A stretch of DNA of 11,010 nucleotides from Chloroflexota bacterium (GTDB taxonomy: Bacteria; Chloroflexota; Dehalococcoidia; GIF9; UBA5629), in NCBI GenBank assembly GCA_026389635.1, contig JAPLHM010000241.1:1-11010 (forward strand). The letters are read 5' to 3'. A model generated the notes under the pieces. That model was not told the origin of the DNA and ran no database searches. It was given only the letters and a program-made list of their open reading frames with translations. Position 1 is the first letter of the stretch. Each line of letters starts with the position of its first letter. Positions 1 through 7,874 of this stretch are shown in pieces. A program made the translations under genes and the position numbers.

Positions 1-336
1 TACACAGGCCTCCCCGCAGTCGCTGGTCCTGACCCTGTAGGCGTTATCGACAGGAAGTACGAATATCATACCATCACCTTCTTTGCCGGTTTTGGTAGCG
101 CGACAGATAGTGTCTATAGCTATCTGGCACTCTTCGTCTGAAAGCACCATTTCTATCTTGATTTTGGGTAGGAAATCGACTCGGTACTCACCGGCGCGCC
201 ATTGAAGCGCAATCCCTTTCTGCCTGCCGCGCCCGTTAACGTGAGTTATCGTCATACCCAGCATACCCCGGGCCGACAGCGCATCTTTGACAGCATGGAG
301 TTTTTCCGGCCTGATAATAGCTTCAATTTTTTTCAT
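1..336 (-). CDS. glnB: P-II family nitrogen regulatory protein, 3' end cut by window edge
   Basis: P-II proteins are small trimeric sensors of 2-oxoglutarate and ATP/ADP that bind and control targets such as the ammonium channel. The visible 112 codons match the whole usual family length, so the stop should lie just outside the window. The start MKKIEAIIRPEKL is typical. The T-loop has GRGRQKG (35-41), and Tyr51 in EYRVDFLPK, the uridylylation site in proteobacterial P-II, is kept; residue 46, usually Tyr, is Trp. The B-loop reads TGKEGDGMIFV, so the usual Lys90 is Met. Arg101 and Arg103 are kept. The start codon overlaps the last base of the amt stop (TAATG), and a GGAGG Shine-Dalgarno lies inside the end of amt, so translation is probably coupled. 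Whether this is a GlnB or GlnK type cannot be told from sequence; pairing with amt favours GlnK-like channel control. Confidence 0.93.
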   Translation of the reverse strand, partial: MKKIEAIIRPEKLHAVKDALSARGMLGMTITHVNGRGRQKGIALQWRAGEYRVDFLPKIKIEMVLSDEECQIAIDTICRATKTGKEGDGMIFVLPVDNAYRVRTSDCGEACV

Positions 337-1562
337 TATGATATACCTCCATAAGCAGTTTCACCGTGTTGTGATATGTCAAGACCTACAGACTCTTCCT
401 CTTCTTTTACACGCAGGCCCATCGTTGCCTTAAGGGCTTTGGCAAGCAGCCAGGAAAGTACAAAGGCATAAGCCATTGTTGCTGTGATTGCAACGAGTTG
501 AATCAAGACCTGTTTCCAGTTCCCGTCCAGGAGCCCTGATCCGGCTGAATTAACCGCTGTAGTAGCGAAGATACCTGTTGCCAGCGCACCCCAGGCGCCG
601 CCCACACCATGACAGGCGAACACGTCCAGCGATTCATCCACCCTGCCGGCCTTTGCCCTCCATACCATGACGTAGTATGAAATTATTGAGGCAATAGCGC
701 CGATCGGGATAGCAGCCCAGACCGGTACAAAACCGGCGGCCGGCGTGATGGCGACCAACCCGACAACAGCGCCGGTGGCAGCGCCTATCACCGAAGGCCT
801 GCGGTGTATCCATCCAAGAATCATCCAGGTGAACCCGGCGGCAGCAGCCGAAGTATTGGTAGCGATGAAGGCTGTAGAGGCCAATCCCCCCGCAGTCAGC
901 GCGCTGCCTGCATTGAATCCAAACCAGCCGAACCAGAGAAGGGCTGCGCCCAGCACGACAAAGGGTATATTGTTGGGCTCCATAGATTCACCTTCTTTAA
1001 ACCCCATGCGCGGACCGAGCACTATGGCCAGGGCAATCGCCGAGATACCGGCATTTACATGTACTACGGTGCCCCCGGCGAAATCGAGCGCACCCAGCCG
1101 GGCTAACCACCCGCCGTTTCCCCAAACCCAGTGGGCTACGGGGCAATAGACAAGGGTAAACCATAGAGCAGCAAACGCGAGCAGTGAGCCAAACTTAATG
1201 CGTTCCACTACAGCGCCTGTCCAGAGTGCCACAGTGATGATGGCAAAAGTGGCCTGGAAGGCCACGAAAGCCAGTTGTGGAACAGTTGAAGCATATACAG
1301 AAGATGGATCCTGTCCGACTCCTGTCAGGCCGAACCATGAAAGGTTACCTACCAGGCCTCTAACGTCCGGGCCAAACGCCATGGTGTAGCCGTAGATAAC
1401 CCACAATACCGATACCATGCAGAGTATAGCGAAGCTCATCATGATTGTGGAGAGTAAATTTTTCCTCCTGACCATCCCTCCGTAAAAAAAGGCCAGGGCG
1501 GGCGTCATCAGCAGCACCAACGCGGTGGATGTGAGTAACCATGCGGTATCACCCGAATTCAT
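336..1562 (-). CDS. amtB: Ammonium transporter (Amt/Mep/Rh family)
   Basis: Inner-membrane trimeric channel that conducts ammonium/ammonia. The 408-residue protein is hydrophobic throughout, consistent with about 11 membrane helices, and begins DTAWLLTSTALVLLMTPALA, which is helix 1 of the family with no obvious cleaved signal peptide. The pore histidine pair is visible as His168 (GGTVVHVNAG) and His318 (ACHGVGGAWG). The Phe-rich gate region FQATFAIIT (102-110) and the conserved WFGWFGFNAGSAL block (210-222) are present. The C-terminal cytoplasmic tail, which contacts P-II in the family, is short (about 30 residues). A strong AGGAGG precedes the ATG. It is separated from the upstream glutamate synthase gene by 87 bases, the largest gap in the operon. 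I see no convincing promoter or terminator in that gap, though an internal one cannot be excluded. The stop overlaps the P-II start. Confidence 0.95.
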   Translation of the reverse strand: MNSGDTAWLLTSTALVLLMTPALAFFYGGMVRRKNLLSTIMMSFAILCMVSVLWVIYGYTMAFGPDVRGLVGNLSWFGLTGVGQDPSSVYASTVPQLAFVAFQATFAIITVALWTGAVVERIKFGSLLAFAALWFTLVYCPVAHWVWGNGGWLARLGALDFAGGTVVHVNAGISAIALAIVLGPRMGFKEGESMEPNNIPFVVLGAALLWFGWFGFNAGSALTAGGLASTAFIATNTSAAAAGFTWMILGWIHRRPSVIGAATGAVVGLVAITPAAGFVPVWAAIPIGAIASIISYYVMVWRAKAGRVDESLDVFACHGVGGAWGALATGIFATTAVNSAGSGLLDGNWKQVLIQLVAITATMAYAFVLSWLLAKALKATMGLRVKEEEESVGLDISQHGETAYGGIS

Positions 1563-1649
1563 GATGCACCTCCTTGAAGCTCAGATAGCGGTAGTTTAAC
1601 GGAAGGCTGTTTCGGGATTATTACGGTAGTGTTAAGATAATGTTACCGG

Positions 1650-2426
1650 CTAATATGCATAGAGCCTGCCATAGGGACGGTGATACAAGGGAAATAGCTT
1701 TATAAATTTGTGCGCTAATATCTTCTGCGCGTCTATATCGAAATGAGCGGCGAATTGCTCAACAAGGTTGGCCAGGACAGTGAGGTCAGTTTTTTCAAGT
1801 TCCGCTACTCCGACCTCCCTGCCCAATTGATAGTCCTCCAGCTTGCCACGCATATAGATAACGCCGCCATGCATGCCGGTGCCTACATATTTAGCGCGGT
1901 GGTAATCGTCATCCCTCATATTTAGTCCGAGCAGTACCATCACTCCGCCGGCCATATACTCGCCGAAGAAATCCTGGGCGGTGCCGCCGATAACGATGGA
2001 TGGTTTTTTATCGCCGTACTCCTTCATATGAATACCGGCGCGGTAGCCCACGCCCTCCCGTATAAATATCTTGCCGCCGCGTGCCGAAAGGCCGGTTATA
2101 TCGCCCGCATGTCCATGCACAACAATTTCGCCCTCATTCATGGTGTTGCCGCAGCCGTCCTGCGCGTTACCGTGTACAATTATATGAGGTCCGTTCATGA
2201 AGGAGCCCAAATCATTGCCGGGGGTGCCTTCGATCTTTATTTCAACCGGCTTATTAATATCGGTGCCAATATAGCGTTGCCCGCAAATGTTTTTGAGTAA
2301 AATCCTTTCAGCTCCTGCGGCTACCGCCTGCTTAAGCCGGTTATTCAATTCGTGCGTGGCTATATCCTGCGCATTGATTTCAACTGTCGAATTGTGAGGT
2401 TTCTTCAAGGCTGGATTTGCTGACAT
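1650..2426 (-). CDS. Glutamate synthase GXGXG domain protein (archaeal-type GltB3)
   Basis: Stand-alone version of the C-terminal beta-helix domain of the glutamate synthase large subunit, which in the fused enzyme is structural and helps shape the ammonia channel. The 258-residue protein carries regularly spaced glycine motifs characteristic of the right-handed beta-helix: around 86-94 (GNAQDGCGN), 105-112 (GHAGDITG), 125-131 and 147-160 (GGTAQDFFGEYMAG). The last is also shared with formylmethanofuran dehydrogenase subunit C. The gene starts 3 bases after the FMN-domain gene and has an AGGAG Shine-Dalgarno inside the end of that gene, so the two are almost certainly co-translated partners. 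The FMN-domain neighbour makes a glutamate synthase role much more likely than a methanofuran one. Confidence 0.9.
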   Translation of the reverse strand: MSANPALKKPHNSTVEINAQDIATHELNNRLKQAVAAGAERILLKNICGQRYIGTDINKPVEIKIEGTPGNDLGSFMNGPHIIVHGNAQDGCGNTMNEGEIVVHGHAGDITGLSARGGKIFIREGVGYRAGIHMKEYGDKKPSIVIGGTAQDFFGEYMAGGVMVLLGLNMRDDDYHRAKYVGTGMHGGVIYMRGKLEDYQLGREVGVAELEKTDLTVLANLVEQFAAHFDIDAQKILAHKFIKLFPLYHRPYGRLYAY

Positions 2427-2429
2427 GGC

Positions 2430-3935
2430 TTAATCTCCTACCGACCTTATGCCAAGTATCTTTAATTCAGTTTCGGAAAGACCCACACCCCTGAGGTGCA
2501 GTCTGTTACCGCGCAGGCTTTCCAGTGCGTTGATGCCCATACCACCAAGAATATCCTTTAGCTCGATGGTCCAGCCTCGCAGCAGGTTAACCAACCGCTT
2601 GCTGCCTATATCTGGATTGATGCGCTTGGTCAGCGCCAGGTCGCTGGTACATATGCCCCATGCGCATTTACCGGTGTGGCATTGCTGGCAGGCGGTACAG
2701 CCCAACGCAATTAATGCAGCGGTGCCGATATAAACGGCATCGGCGCCCAGGGCGATGGCCTTGGCAATATCACCGCTGCTGCGGATGCCCCCGGCTATGA
2801 CCAGCGATGCCTGGTTGCGGATATTCTCTTTACGCAAGCGGGAATCAACTGCCGCCAGGGCCATCTCGATGGGGATACCCACGTTATCACGTATCACCTT
2901 GGGGGCGGCCCCGGTAGAGCCCCGCAGGCCGTCCAGCACTATGATGTCGGCTCCTGCCCTGACCATACCGCTGGCGATAGCTGAGACGTTGTGAACAGCA
3001 GCAATTTTCACCGAGATTAACTTCTGGTAATTGGTCGCTTCCTTGATGGCGTAGACCAACTGGGCGAGATCCTCGATCGAATAAACATCATGCTGCGGTG
3101 CCGGTGACAGCGCATCGGTTCCCAAAGGTATCATCCTCGTGAGGGATACCTCGGCTGTAACCTTCTCCCCCGGGAGGTGCCCCCCAATGCCCGGCTTAGC
3201 GCCCTGGCCGATTTTGATTTCAACTACTTTGCCGGCATTGAGATATTTCGAATGGACGCCGAAACGGCCCGAGGCGACCTGTACAATGGTGTGGTCGCCA
3301 TATTTGTAAAGGCTGGAGTGTAGTCCGCCCTCCCCGGTATTCCAAAAAGTGCCGGCCTCGCTGGCAGCGCCCGCAAGCGAGCGCTGGACATTCAGGCTGA
3401 CCGCGCCGTAAGACATGGCAGAGAACATTACGGGTACGTTCAATTTCACCTGTGGCGGAAGGGCGTTCTTTAATGCGTGAGTCACGGGATCGATTTCAAT
3501 CCTGTCCGGCTTTCTGCCCAAGTATGTAACCAGTTCCATGGGTTCGCGCAAAGGATCGATTGAAGGATTGGTGACCTGACTGGCATTAAGAAGTATATGG
3601 TCCCAGTAGACCTTATACCCTTTATCATTTCCCATGCCCGTGAGAAGAACGCCGCCGGTCTCGGCCTGCTTGAGGATATCCTCGATAGCCTCGGGGCGCC
3701 AATTATAATTCTCGCGGTAGTCAAGGGTGTTTTTCCTTATATTGAGGGCATTGGTCGGGCAGAACACCACGCACCTGTGGCAGCCGACGCAGTTTTTCTC
3801 ATCGGCCATCACTTCGTTATCAATGGCGTCATAGCTGTGGACATCGAAACTGCACTGGTTAACACAGACCCGGCACTGGATGCAGCGGCTGGCGTCACGC
3901 TCAACTATAAATTTAGATGGTATAAAAGTCTTCAT
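2430..3935 (-). CDS. Glutamate synthase FMN/Fe-S domain with N-terminal ferredoxin (archaeal-type GltB2)
   Basis: Catalytic synthase subunit: it should combine 2-oxoglutarate with ammonia from the amidotransferase partner and reduce the product to glutamate on FMN. Residues 18-28 (C-x2-C-x2-C-x3-C) and 49-59 (C-x2-C-x2-C-x3-C followed by P) are two 4Fe-4S ferredoxin sites, typical of the archaeal-type enzyme and absent from the E. coli type. Residues about 150-410 form the FMN-binding TIM barrel (MSYGAVS at 174-180, KIGQGAKPGIGGHLPG at 241-256, DGLRGSTGAAP at 335-345, AGGIRSSGD at 381-389). Cys413, Cys419 and Cys424 have the C-x5-C-x4-C spacing of the 3Fe-4S site of glutamate synthases. The length of 501 suits the family. 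The start has a GGAG Shine-Dalgarno, 18 bases after hisF. The amidotransferase and GXGXG parts are encoded separately nearby. Confidence 0.93.
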   Translation of the reverse strand: MKTFIPSKFIVERDASRCIQCRVCVNQCSFDVHSYDAIDNEVMADEKNCVGCHRCVVFCPTNALNIRKNTLDYRENYNWRPEAIEDILKQAETGGVLLTGMGNDKGYKVYWDHILLNASQVTNPSIDPLREPMELVTYLGRKPDRIEIDPVTHALKNALPPQVKLNVPVMFSAMSYGAVSLNVQRSLAGAASEAGTFWNTGEGGLHSSLYKYGDHTIVQVASGRFGVHSKYLNAGKVVEIKIGQGAKPGIGGHLPGEKVTAEVSLTRMIPLGTDALSPAPQHDVYSIEDLAQLVYAIKEATNYQKLISVKIAAVHNVSAIASGMVRAGADIIVLDGLRGSTGAAPKVIRDNVGIPIEMALAAVDSRLRKENIRNQASLVIAGGIRSSGDIAKAIALGADAVYIGTAALIALGCTACQQCHTGKCAWGICTSDLALTKRINPDIGSKRLVNLLRGWTIELKDILGGMGINALESLRGNRLHLRGVGLSETELKILGIRSVGD

Positions 3936-3953
3936 CGCTGTACTCCACTGTGC

Positions 3954-4721
3954 CTAATTTCTCACCGGGATACCCCTGCTAGCCAGGTATTCCTTTACTT
4001 TTTTAATAGAATACTCGCGGTAGTGAAATATGCTTGCGGCCAGCACGGCATCGGCCTTTCCCGTGGCCAGTGCGTCATAGAGGTGTTCAAGCGAACCGGC
4101 CCCGCCACTGGCTATGACCGGCACCTGCACCGCTTCACTTACGGCGAGGTTTAATTCGTTATCATACCCGGCCCGCTGCCCGTCGGCGTCCCAGCTTGTC
4201 AGCAATATCTCGCCTGCGCCCAGTTCCACAGCCTGTTGTACCCACTCGATCACATCTATCCCGGTGGATTTCCGGCCGCCGTGAGTGTAGACCTCCCAGG
4301 CGCCCTTTCCCCTGTCGGTGCGACGCTTGGCGTCCACTGCCAGTACAATGCACTGGTTGCCGAAAATAGCAGATCCTTTTTTCAACAGCAGAGGATCATG
4401 GACAGCCGCAGTGTTAATGGAGACCTTATCAGCGCCCGCCTGCAGCATGCGCCGCATATCGTCGATTGAGCGCAGGCCGCCGCCCACGCATAGCGGAACA
4501 AATACTTGTCTGGCCACACTTTCAACTACGTGAACCATGGTATCCCTTGCTTCAGGCGTTGCGCCGATGTCCAGGAAAACCAGTTCATCGGCGCCTTCCC
4601 GGTAATAGAAAGCTGCCTGTTCCACAGGGTCGCCGGCATCGCGCAGGTTTGTAAAGCTGGTGCCTTTGACCACACGGCCGTCTGTTACATCAAGGCAGGG
4701 TATAATACGTTTAGTTAACAT
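3954..4721 (-). CDS. hisF: Imidazole glycerol phosphate synthase, cyclase subunit HisF
   Basis: Cyclase half of IGP synthase in histidine biosynthesis: it uses ammonia from HisH to turn PRFAR into imidazole glycerol phosphate and AICAR. The 255-residue beta/alpha barrel has the canonical start (KRIIPCLDV), catalytic Asp11, the phosphate-binding VPLCVGGGLRS (75-84) and the second catalytic aspartate Asp130 in LAVDAKR. A late phosphate loop (VIASGGAGS) is also visible. Length is normal for the family. The ATG lies 2 bases after the stop of the amidotransferase gene, with AGAGGA about 10 bases upstream. Its placement between two parts of glutamate synthase, and apart from hisH, is unusual; the protein itself looks complete and ordinary. 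Confidence 0.97.
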   Translation of the reverse strand: MLTKRIIPCLDVTDGRVVKGTSFTNLRDAGDPVEQAAFYYREGADELVFLDIGATPEARDTMVHVVESVARQVFVPLCVGGGLRSIDDMRRMLQAGADKVSINTAAVHDPLLLKKGSAIFGNQCIVLAVDAKRRTDRGKGAWEVYTHGGRKSTGIDVIEWVQQAVELGAGEILLTSWDADGQRAGYDNELNLAVSEAVQVPVIASGGAGSLEHLYDALATGKADAVLAASIFHYREYSIKKVKEYLASRGIPVRN

Positions 4722-4723
4722 TA

Positions 4724-5875
4724 TTAAGCAGTCCTCTTGTAGTCAGCCACCGCTGAAATAGATGTGGGTGACTCGAATGGAGATTTAAGGCTGGCTACGA
4801 TCGCTTCTCCTCCGTCAGGTATCCAGACGCTGTCTAATTGCGGGCTGATTGTGCGTATAGCGGCCTCTTCCGAGGAAAGGAAAAGTACCTTGCCTTTGGT
4901 GGCTGCTGTAAGTGGGCGCAGCCGGATGCGGTCGGTCAGCCCGATCATTTCTCCTTCATGCGCGATGATGAGCGTAAATGGCCCGTTGAGCAGCAGACTG
5001 CTATAGACCTGCCTCAGGGCACGCAACATCTCCTGTTCTGAAGCTGGCATCCTGTCTATATCGTCCCAGAATGGCGCGGCGAAAACCCGGGAGACTACAT
5101 CTAAGGGGAGACCATGTTTCCTTACCAGCAGGTCGATGGCATAGGCGATGACCTCCGTATCGGTTTCCATGGTGCAGATATAGCCGTACTGCTCGAGGTA
5201 ACGGCGGTTTATACCGTAGGAAGATAATTCCCCATTGTGCACAACTGTCCAGTCGAGGATGTTGAAAGGGTGTGCGCCGCCCCACCATCCGCGCGAGTTT
5301 GTGGGGTACCTGCCGTGTGAAGTCCATAGATAACCCTCGTATTCTTCCAGTCGGAAGTATTGCCCGATTTCCTCCGGGTAACCGACCCCTTTGAATACCC
5401 CCATGTTTTTGCCGCTGGAAAAAACGAAACTATCTTTTATCTTTATATTAATGTCCATCACGCGGTCCACGACGAAATCATCATCGGATTGTATCCCAGC
5501 CTGGTACTTGTTGACCTTAAGGAAGTAGCGCCAGACTAAGGGCGGGTCTTCGATAACTGCCAGCGGCCTGGTTTTAATCTCGTCGGCATCGATGAGGTGA
5601 AATTTATCTTTAAGATAAGCCTCGGTCTCGGTTTTGCCTTCGCTGCTCAGGTACATGACATGCAGCGCATAGTATTCAGCGTAATCGGGATAGAGGCCGT
5701 ACACGGCAAAACCACCGCCCAACCCGTTACCGCGGACATGCATATTACCGATGGCCTTGATGATATCTGCTCCGGAGAACCGCCGGCCGGATATATCCAT
5801 CATTCCGAAGATGGAGCAGGCGTCTATAACCTTATCGCTGTTGTAGGGGTTCTGCATTTTCCTTAAATCTTGCAT
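4724..5875 (-). CDS. Glutamate synthase class II glutamine amidotransferase domain (archaeal-type GltB1)
   Basis: Stand-alone glutaminase that should release ammonia from glutamine for the synthase subunit. It is an Ntn-type class II amidotransferase: Cys20 in ACSIFGMMD is the expected nucleophile, exposed after removal of a 19-residue propeptide as in GltB and PurF. Further family motifs are HGRYPTN (187-193), WWGGAHPF (197-204), HNGELSSYG (213-221) and the TDTE signature (238-241). The length of 383 fits the split archaeal-type subunit. The start at 5875 is backed by AGAGGAG 7 bases upstream; an internal ATG at codon 7 has a closer AAGGA but would leave only a 13-residue propeptide. The neighbours (oxidoreductase upstream, hisF then the FMN domain downstream) support glutamate synthase rather than another class II enzyme such as PurF or AsnB. 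Confidence 0.92.
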   Translation of the reverse strand: MQDLRKMQNPYNSDKVIDACSIFGMMDISGRRFSGADIIKAIGNMHVRGNGLGGGFAVYGLYPDYAEYYALHVMYLSSEGKTETEAYLKDKFHLIDADEIKTRPLAVIEDPPLVWRYFLKVNKYQAGIQSDDDFVVDRVMDINIKIKDSFVFSSGKNMGVFKGVGYPEEIGQYFRLEEYEGYLWTSHGRYPTNSRGWWGGAHPFNILDWTVVHNGELSSYGINRRYLEQYGYICTMETDTEVIAYAIDLLVRKHGLPLDVVSRVFAAPFWDDIDRMPASEQEMLRALRQVYSSLLLNGPFTLIIAHEGEMIGLTDRIRLRPLTAATKGKVLFLSSEEAAIRTISPQLDSVWIPDGGEAIVASLKSPFESPTSISAVADYKRTA

Positions 5876-5899
5876 CTTATTACTCCTCTGGCCGGGGCC

Positions 5900-7231
5900 C
5901 TATTCGCCGGCGATGGCCTGCTCCTCCATCTCTTTCAAGGGCACCACGCGCGAAGCGGCGGTCAGCACTCCCAGGCGTTTTTCTCTTAGATCACGCGGCA
6001 GGTCTATCAGGCCGAAATCCACAGATAGAAGTGACTGCTTATAATCTTTTACATTAACACCGTCGCGCATCAGTCCGTAAATGATGCCTGATTTCTCGAT
6101 ATCCCTGACAAAGATCATGCCCTTGACCAGGTTATCCTTCAAGATCAATTTCCGGTAAGGGCTATTGGTGATAAGCGTTTCATAGCTGTTATCGTCCGAA
6201 GCGGAGACAAGTCCGGCGCTGGAGATATCCATGTCGAAATAGTGGATCGAATTCATCGCCGTACCGCCCTTATATTCCACCTGCCTGCCGGCCATGTTGT
6301 AACCGGCTACCCTGCCGCCGATGTATGCATTAGGCCAGATAGGCGTGAGGCGGTCAGACCCGGTGATAAAATCCCAGCCCTCGGATGCATCGCCACAGGC
6401 ATATACATCAGGATAGCTGGTGGCCATGCACCGGTCTATACTGATGCCCCGGTTGAACTTAATGGATGTACCCTTGACCAGGTCAAGGCGTGGCAGCACA
6501 CCGATGGCGATGACTACCATTTCGCAGCTGATTTCCTGGCCGTTGGCAAGTACTACGTATTCAACCCTGTCCTGTCCCGCGATCTCGGCCACGGTATTGG
6601 CGGTGATTATCTTGATGCCGGCTTCAGACAGTATGCGGCCGGATATGGCAGAGGCCGCCTCGTCCAGAATCGTATTCAACACCCTGTCCTTCATCTCGAC
6701 TACACTGACCATGATGCCGCGCTTGAATAGCGCTTCACTTACACTGATACCGATTAGGCCGCCGCCGATGACGACCGCACTGTTAACCCTTGTCAGGTAC
6801 GCGTCGATTTTCTTGGCATCATCAATGCAGGTAAAGTTAAATACGCCTTCTTTTTGCATCCCCTTAATGTTGGGGACGATCGGCAGGCCGCCGGTAGCGA
6901 GAAGAAGCCTCTGCCAGCAGATGACGCTGCCGTTTTCAAGAGAAGCTGTTTTATTTGCGGGGTCGATTTTTTTTACTTTCTGGCCGGACAGGAGTTCGAT
7001 CCGGTGTTGTGCATAAAAACCGGGTGAGCGAAACAGCATTGTTTCCAGGATACGCTGGCGGGAAAGGTATTCGGAGATAAGCGGGCGTGAGTAAGCCGGA
7101 TACGGTTCGTCAGACACAATTAATAGACTGCCCGTAGGGTCGCATTCCCTGATAGCCTCGGCCGCGCCTATGCCGCCGGCGGAGTTGCCGATAATCAGGT
7201 ATTTAGTCTTGACCGCATTTTTGTTTTTCAT
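5900..7231 (-). CDS. FAD-dependent NAD(P)H oxidoreductase, probable electron-input subunit of glutamate synthase
   Basis: Pyridine nucleotide-disulfide oxidoreductase fold, 443 residues. The N-terminal FAD site is IIGNSAGGIGAAEA (13-26), the NAD(P) site is VVIGGGLIGISVSEA (153-167), and the second FAD motif is YACGDASEG (277-285). An acidic residue (Glu179) ends the second NAD-domain strand, which usually favours NADH over NADPH. No redox-active C-x2-C or C-x4-C pair is visible, so it is not a dithiol reductase; it resembles the NADH oxidase/nitrite reductase/rubredoxin reductase branch. By position between ferredoxin and glutamate synthase genes it most likely moves electrons between NAD(P)H and the Fe-S subunit, replacing the standard GltD, which has its own Fe-S domain. 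The exact donor is inferred. GAGGA precedes the ATG by 7 bases. Confidence 0.85.
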   Translation of the reverse strand: MKNKNAVKTKYLIIGNSAGGIGAAEAIRECDPTGSLLIVSDEPYPAYSRPLISEYLSRQRILETMLFRSPGFYAQHRIELLSGQKVKKIDPANKTASLENGSVICWQRLLLATGGLPIVPNIKGMQKEGVFNFTCIDDAKKIDAYLTRVNSAVVIGGGLIGISVSEALFKRGIMVSVVEMKDRVLNTILDEAASAISGRILSEAGIKIITANTVAEIAGQDRVEYVVLANGQEISCEMVVIAIGVLPRLDLVKGTSIKFNRGISIDRCMATSYPDVYACGDASEGWDFITGSDRLTPIWPNAYIGGRVAGYNMAGRQVEYKGGTAMNSIHYFDMDISSAGLVSASDDNSYETLITNSPYRKLILKDNLVKGMIFVRDIEKSGIIYGLMRDGVNVKDYKQSLLSVDFGLIDLPRDLREKRLGVLTAASRVVPLKEMEEQAIAGE

Positions 7232-7241
7232 GTGTAATTCC

Positions 7242-7850
7242 TCATGAGCAGACTATTTTCAGAAAGTTGGAGTACATCTTCAGCCCTGGTTCGCCGCTTT
7301 TTTCGGGGTGGAACTGCGTAGCGAAAAGGTTGTCCTTGATTATCATGGAACAAAACTCGATACCGTATTCCGTTACCCCTGCTACAACTGAGCGGGCGAG
7401 TGGATGGGCATAGTAGCTGTGAACAAAATAAAAATTAGTATTATCGGGTATATCGCTAAAGATGGGGTGCGCATTGACCTGTTTCACCTGGTTCCAGCCC
7501 ATATGCGGGATCTTTAACCCGACGGGCAGCTTCCTGACCTTGCCGGGGATAATGCCCAGGCATTTATGGTCGCCGCCTTCCTCTGTGCTGGTGAGGAGCA
7601 CCTGCAGGCCGACGCAGATGGCAAAGAGCGGCCTTTTCAGTTCAACCAGCTTTCTGACCGCATCATCAATTCCAGTAGCAGCCAGGCTTTTCATAGTGTC
7701 AGCGGCCGCGCCCACGCCGGGCAGGAAGACAGCGTCCGCTTTGAGAATGTCAGATACGGCATCGGTTACCGTGGGCCGATAGCCCAGCTTTGCTAAGGCG
7801 TTAACCACACTGCCGATGTTACCGGCGCCATAATTAATAACGGCAATCAT
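7242..7850 (-). CDS. hisH: Imidazole glycerol phosphate synthase, glutaminase subunit HisH
   Basis: Class I glutamine amidotransferase that feeds ammonia to HisF. The 202-residue protein starts MIAVINYGAGNIGSV, has the oxyanion-loop region VFLPGVGA (41-48), nucleophile Cys79 in ICVGLQ, and the His181/Glu183 pair in FHPEKSG, so the triad is complete. I choose this ATG over an in-frame ATG three codons earlier (start 7859) because AAGGA at 7859-7863 sits 8 bases before it but would touch the earlier one; the family also normally begins directly with this strand. The gene is 10 bases ahead of the flavoprotein gene and about 2.5 kb ahead of its partner hisF in the same operon. Confidence 0.95.
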   Translation of the reverse strand: MIAVINYGAGNIGSVVNALAKLGYRPTVTDAVSDILKADAVFLPGVGAAADTMKSLAATGIDDAVRKLVELKRPLFAICVGLQVLLTSTEEGGDHKCLGIIPGKVRKLPVGLKIPHMGWNQVKQVNAHPIFSDIPDNTNFYFVHSYYAHPLARSVVAGVTEYGIEFCSMIIKDNLFATQFHPEKSGEPGLKMYSNFLKIVCS

Positions 7851-7858
7851 AATTTGCA

Positions 7859-7863
7859 TCCTT
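7859..7863 (-). promoter_or_regulatory. Shine-Dalgarno that decides the hisH start
   Basis: AAGGA on the minus strand, 8 bases from the ATG at 7848-7850 and directly against the in-frame ATG at 7857-7859. This spacing supports the shorter HisH. Confidence 0.6.
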
Positions 7864-7874
7864 ATTCATATTAT

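Noticed and set aside
745..1149. Plus-strand ORF of 134 codons opposite the ammonium channel gene
   Set aside because: Ala/Pro-rich antisense shadow of membrane-helix codons; no ribosome site or family match.
1563..1649. Possible internal promoter or hairpin before the ammonium channel gene
   Set aside because: A short CGGTA/TACCG inverted repeat and a TTAACA are present, but no matching -10 at the right distance and no T-run follow, so neither a promoter nor a terminator can be supported.
3597..4154. Plus-strand ORF of 185 codons opposite the FMN-domain gene and hisF
   Set aside because: It lies antisense across two clearly real genes and their junction, and its translation resembles no family I know; it is a shadow of their codon usage.
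6420..7016. Plus-strand ORF of 198 codons opposite the FAD oxidoreductase gene
   Set aside because: Antisense shadow of a gene with clear FAD and NAD motifs; the translation has low-complexity Ser/Thr/Met/Leu content typical of such shadows.
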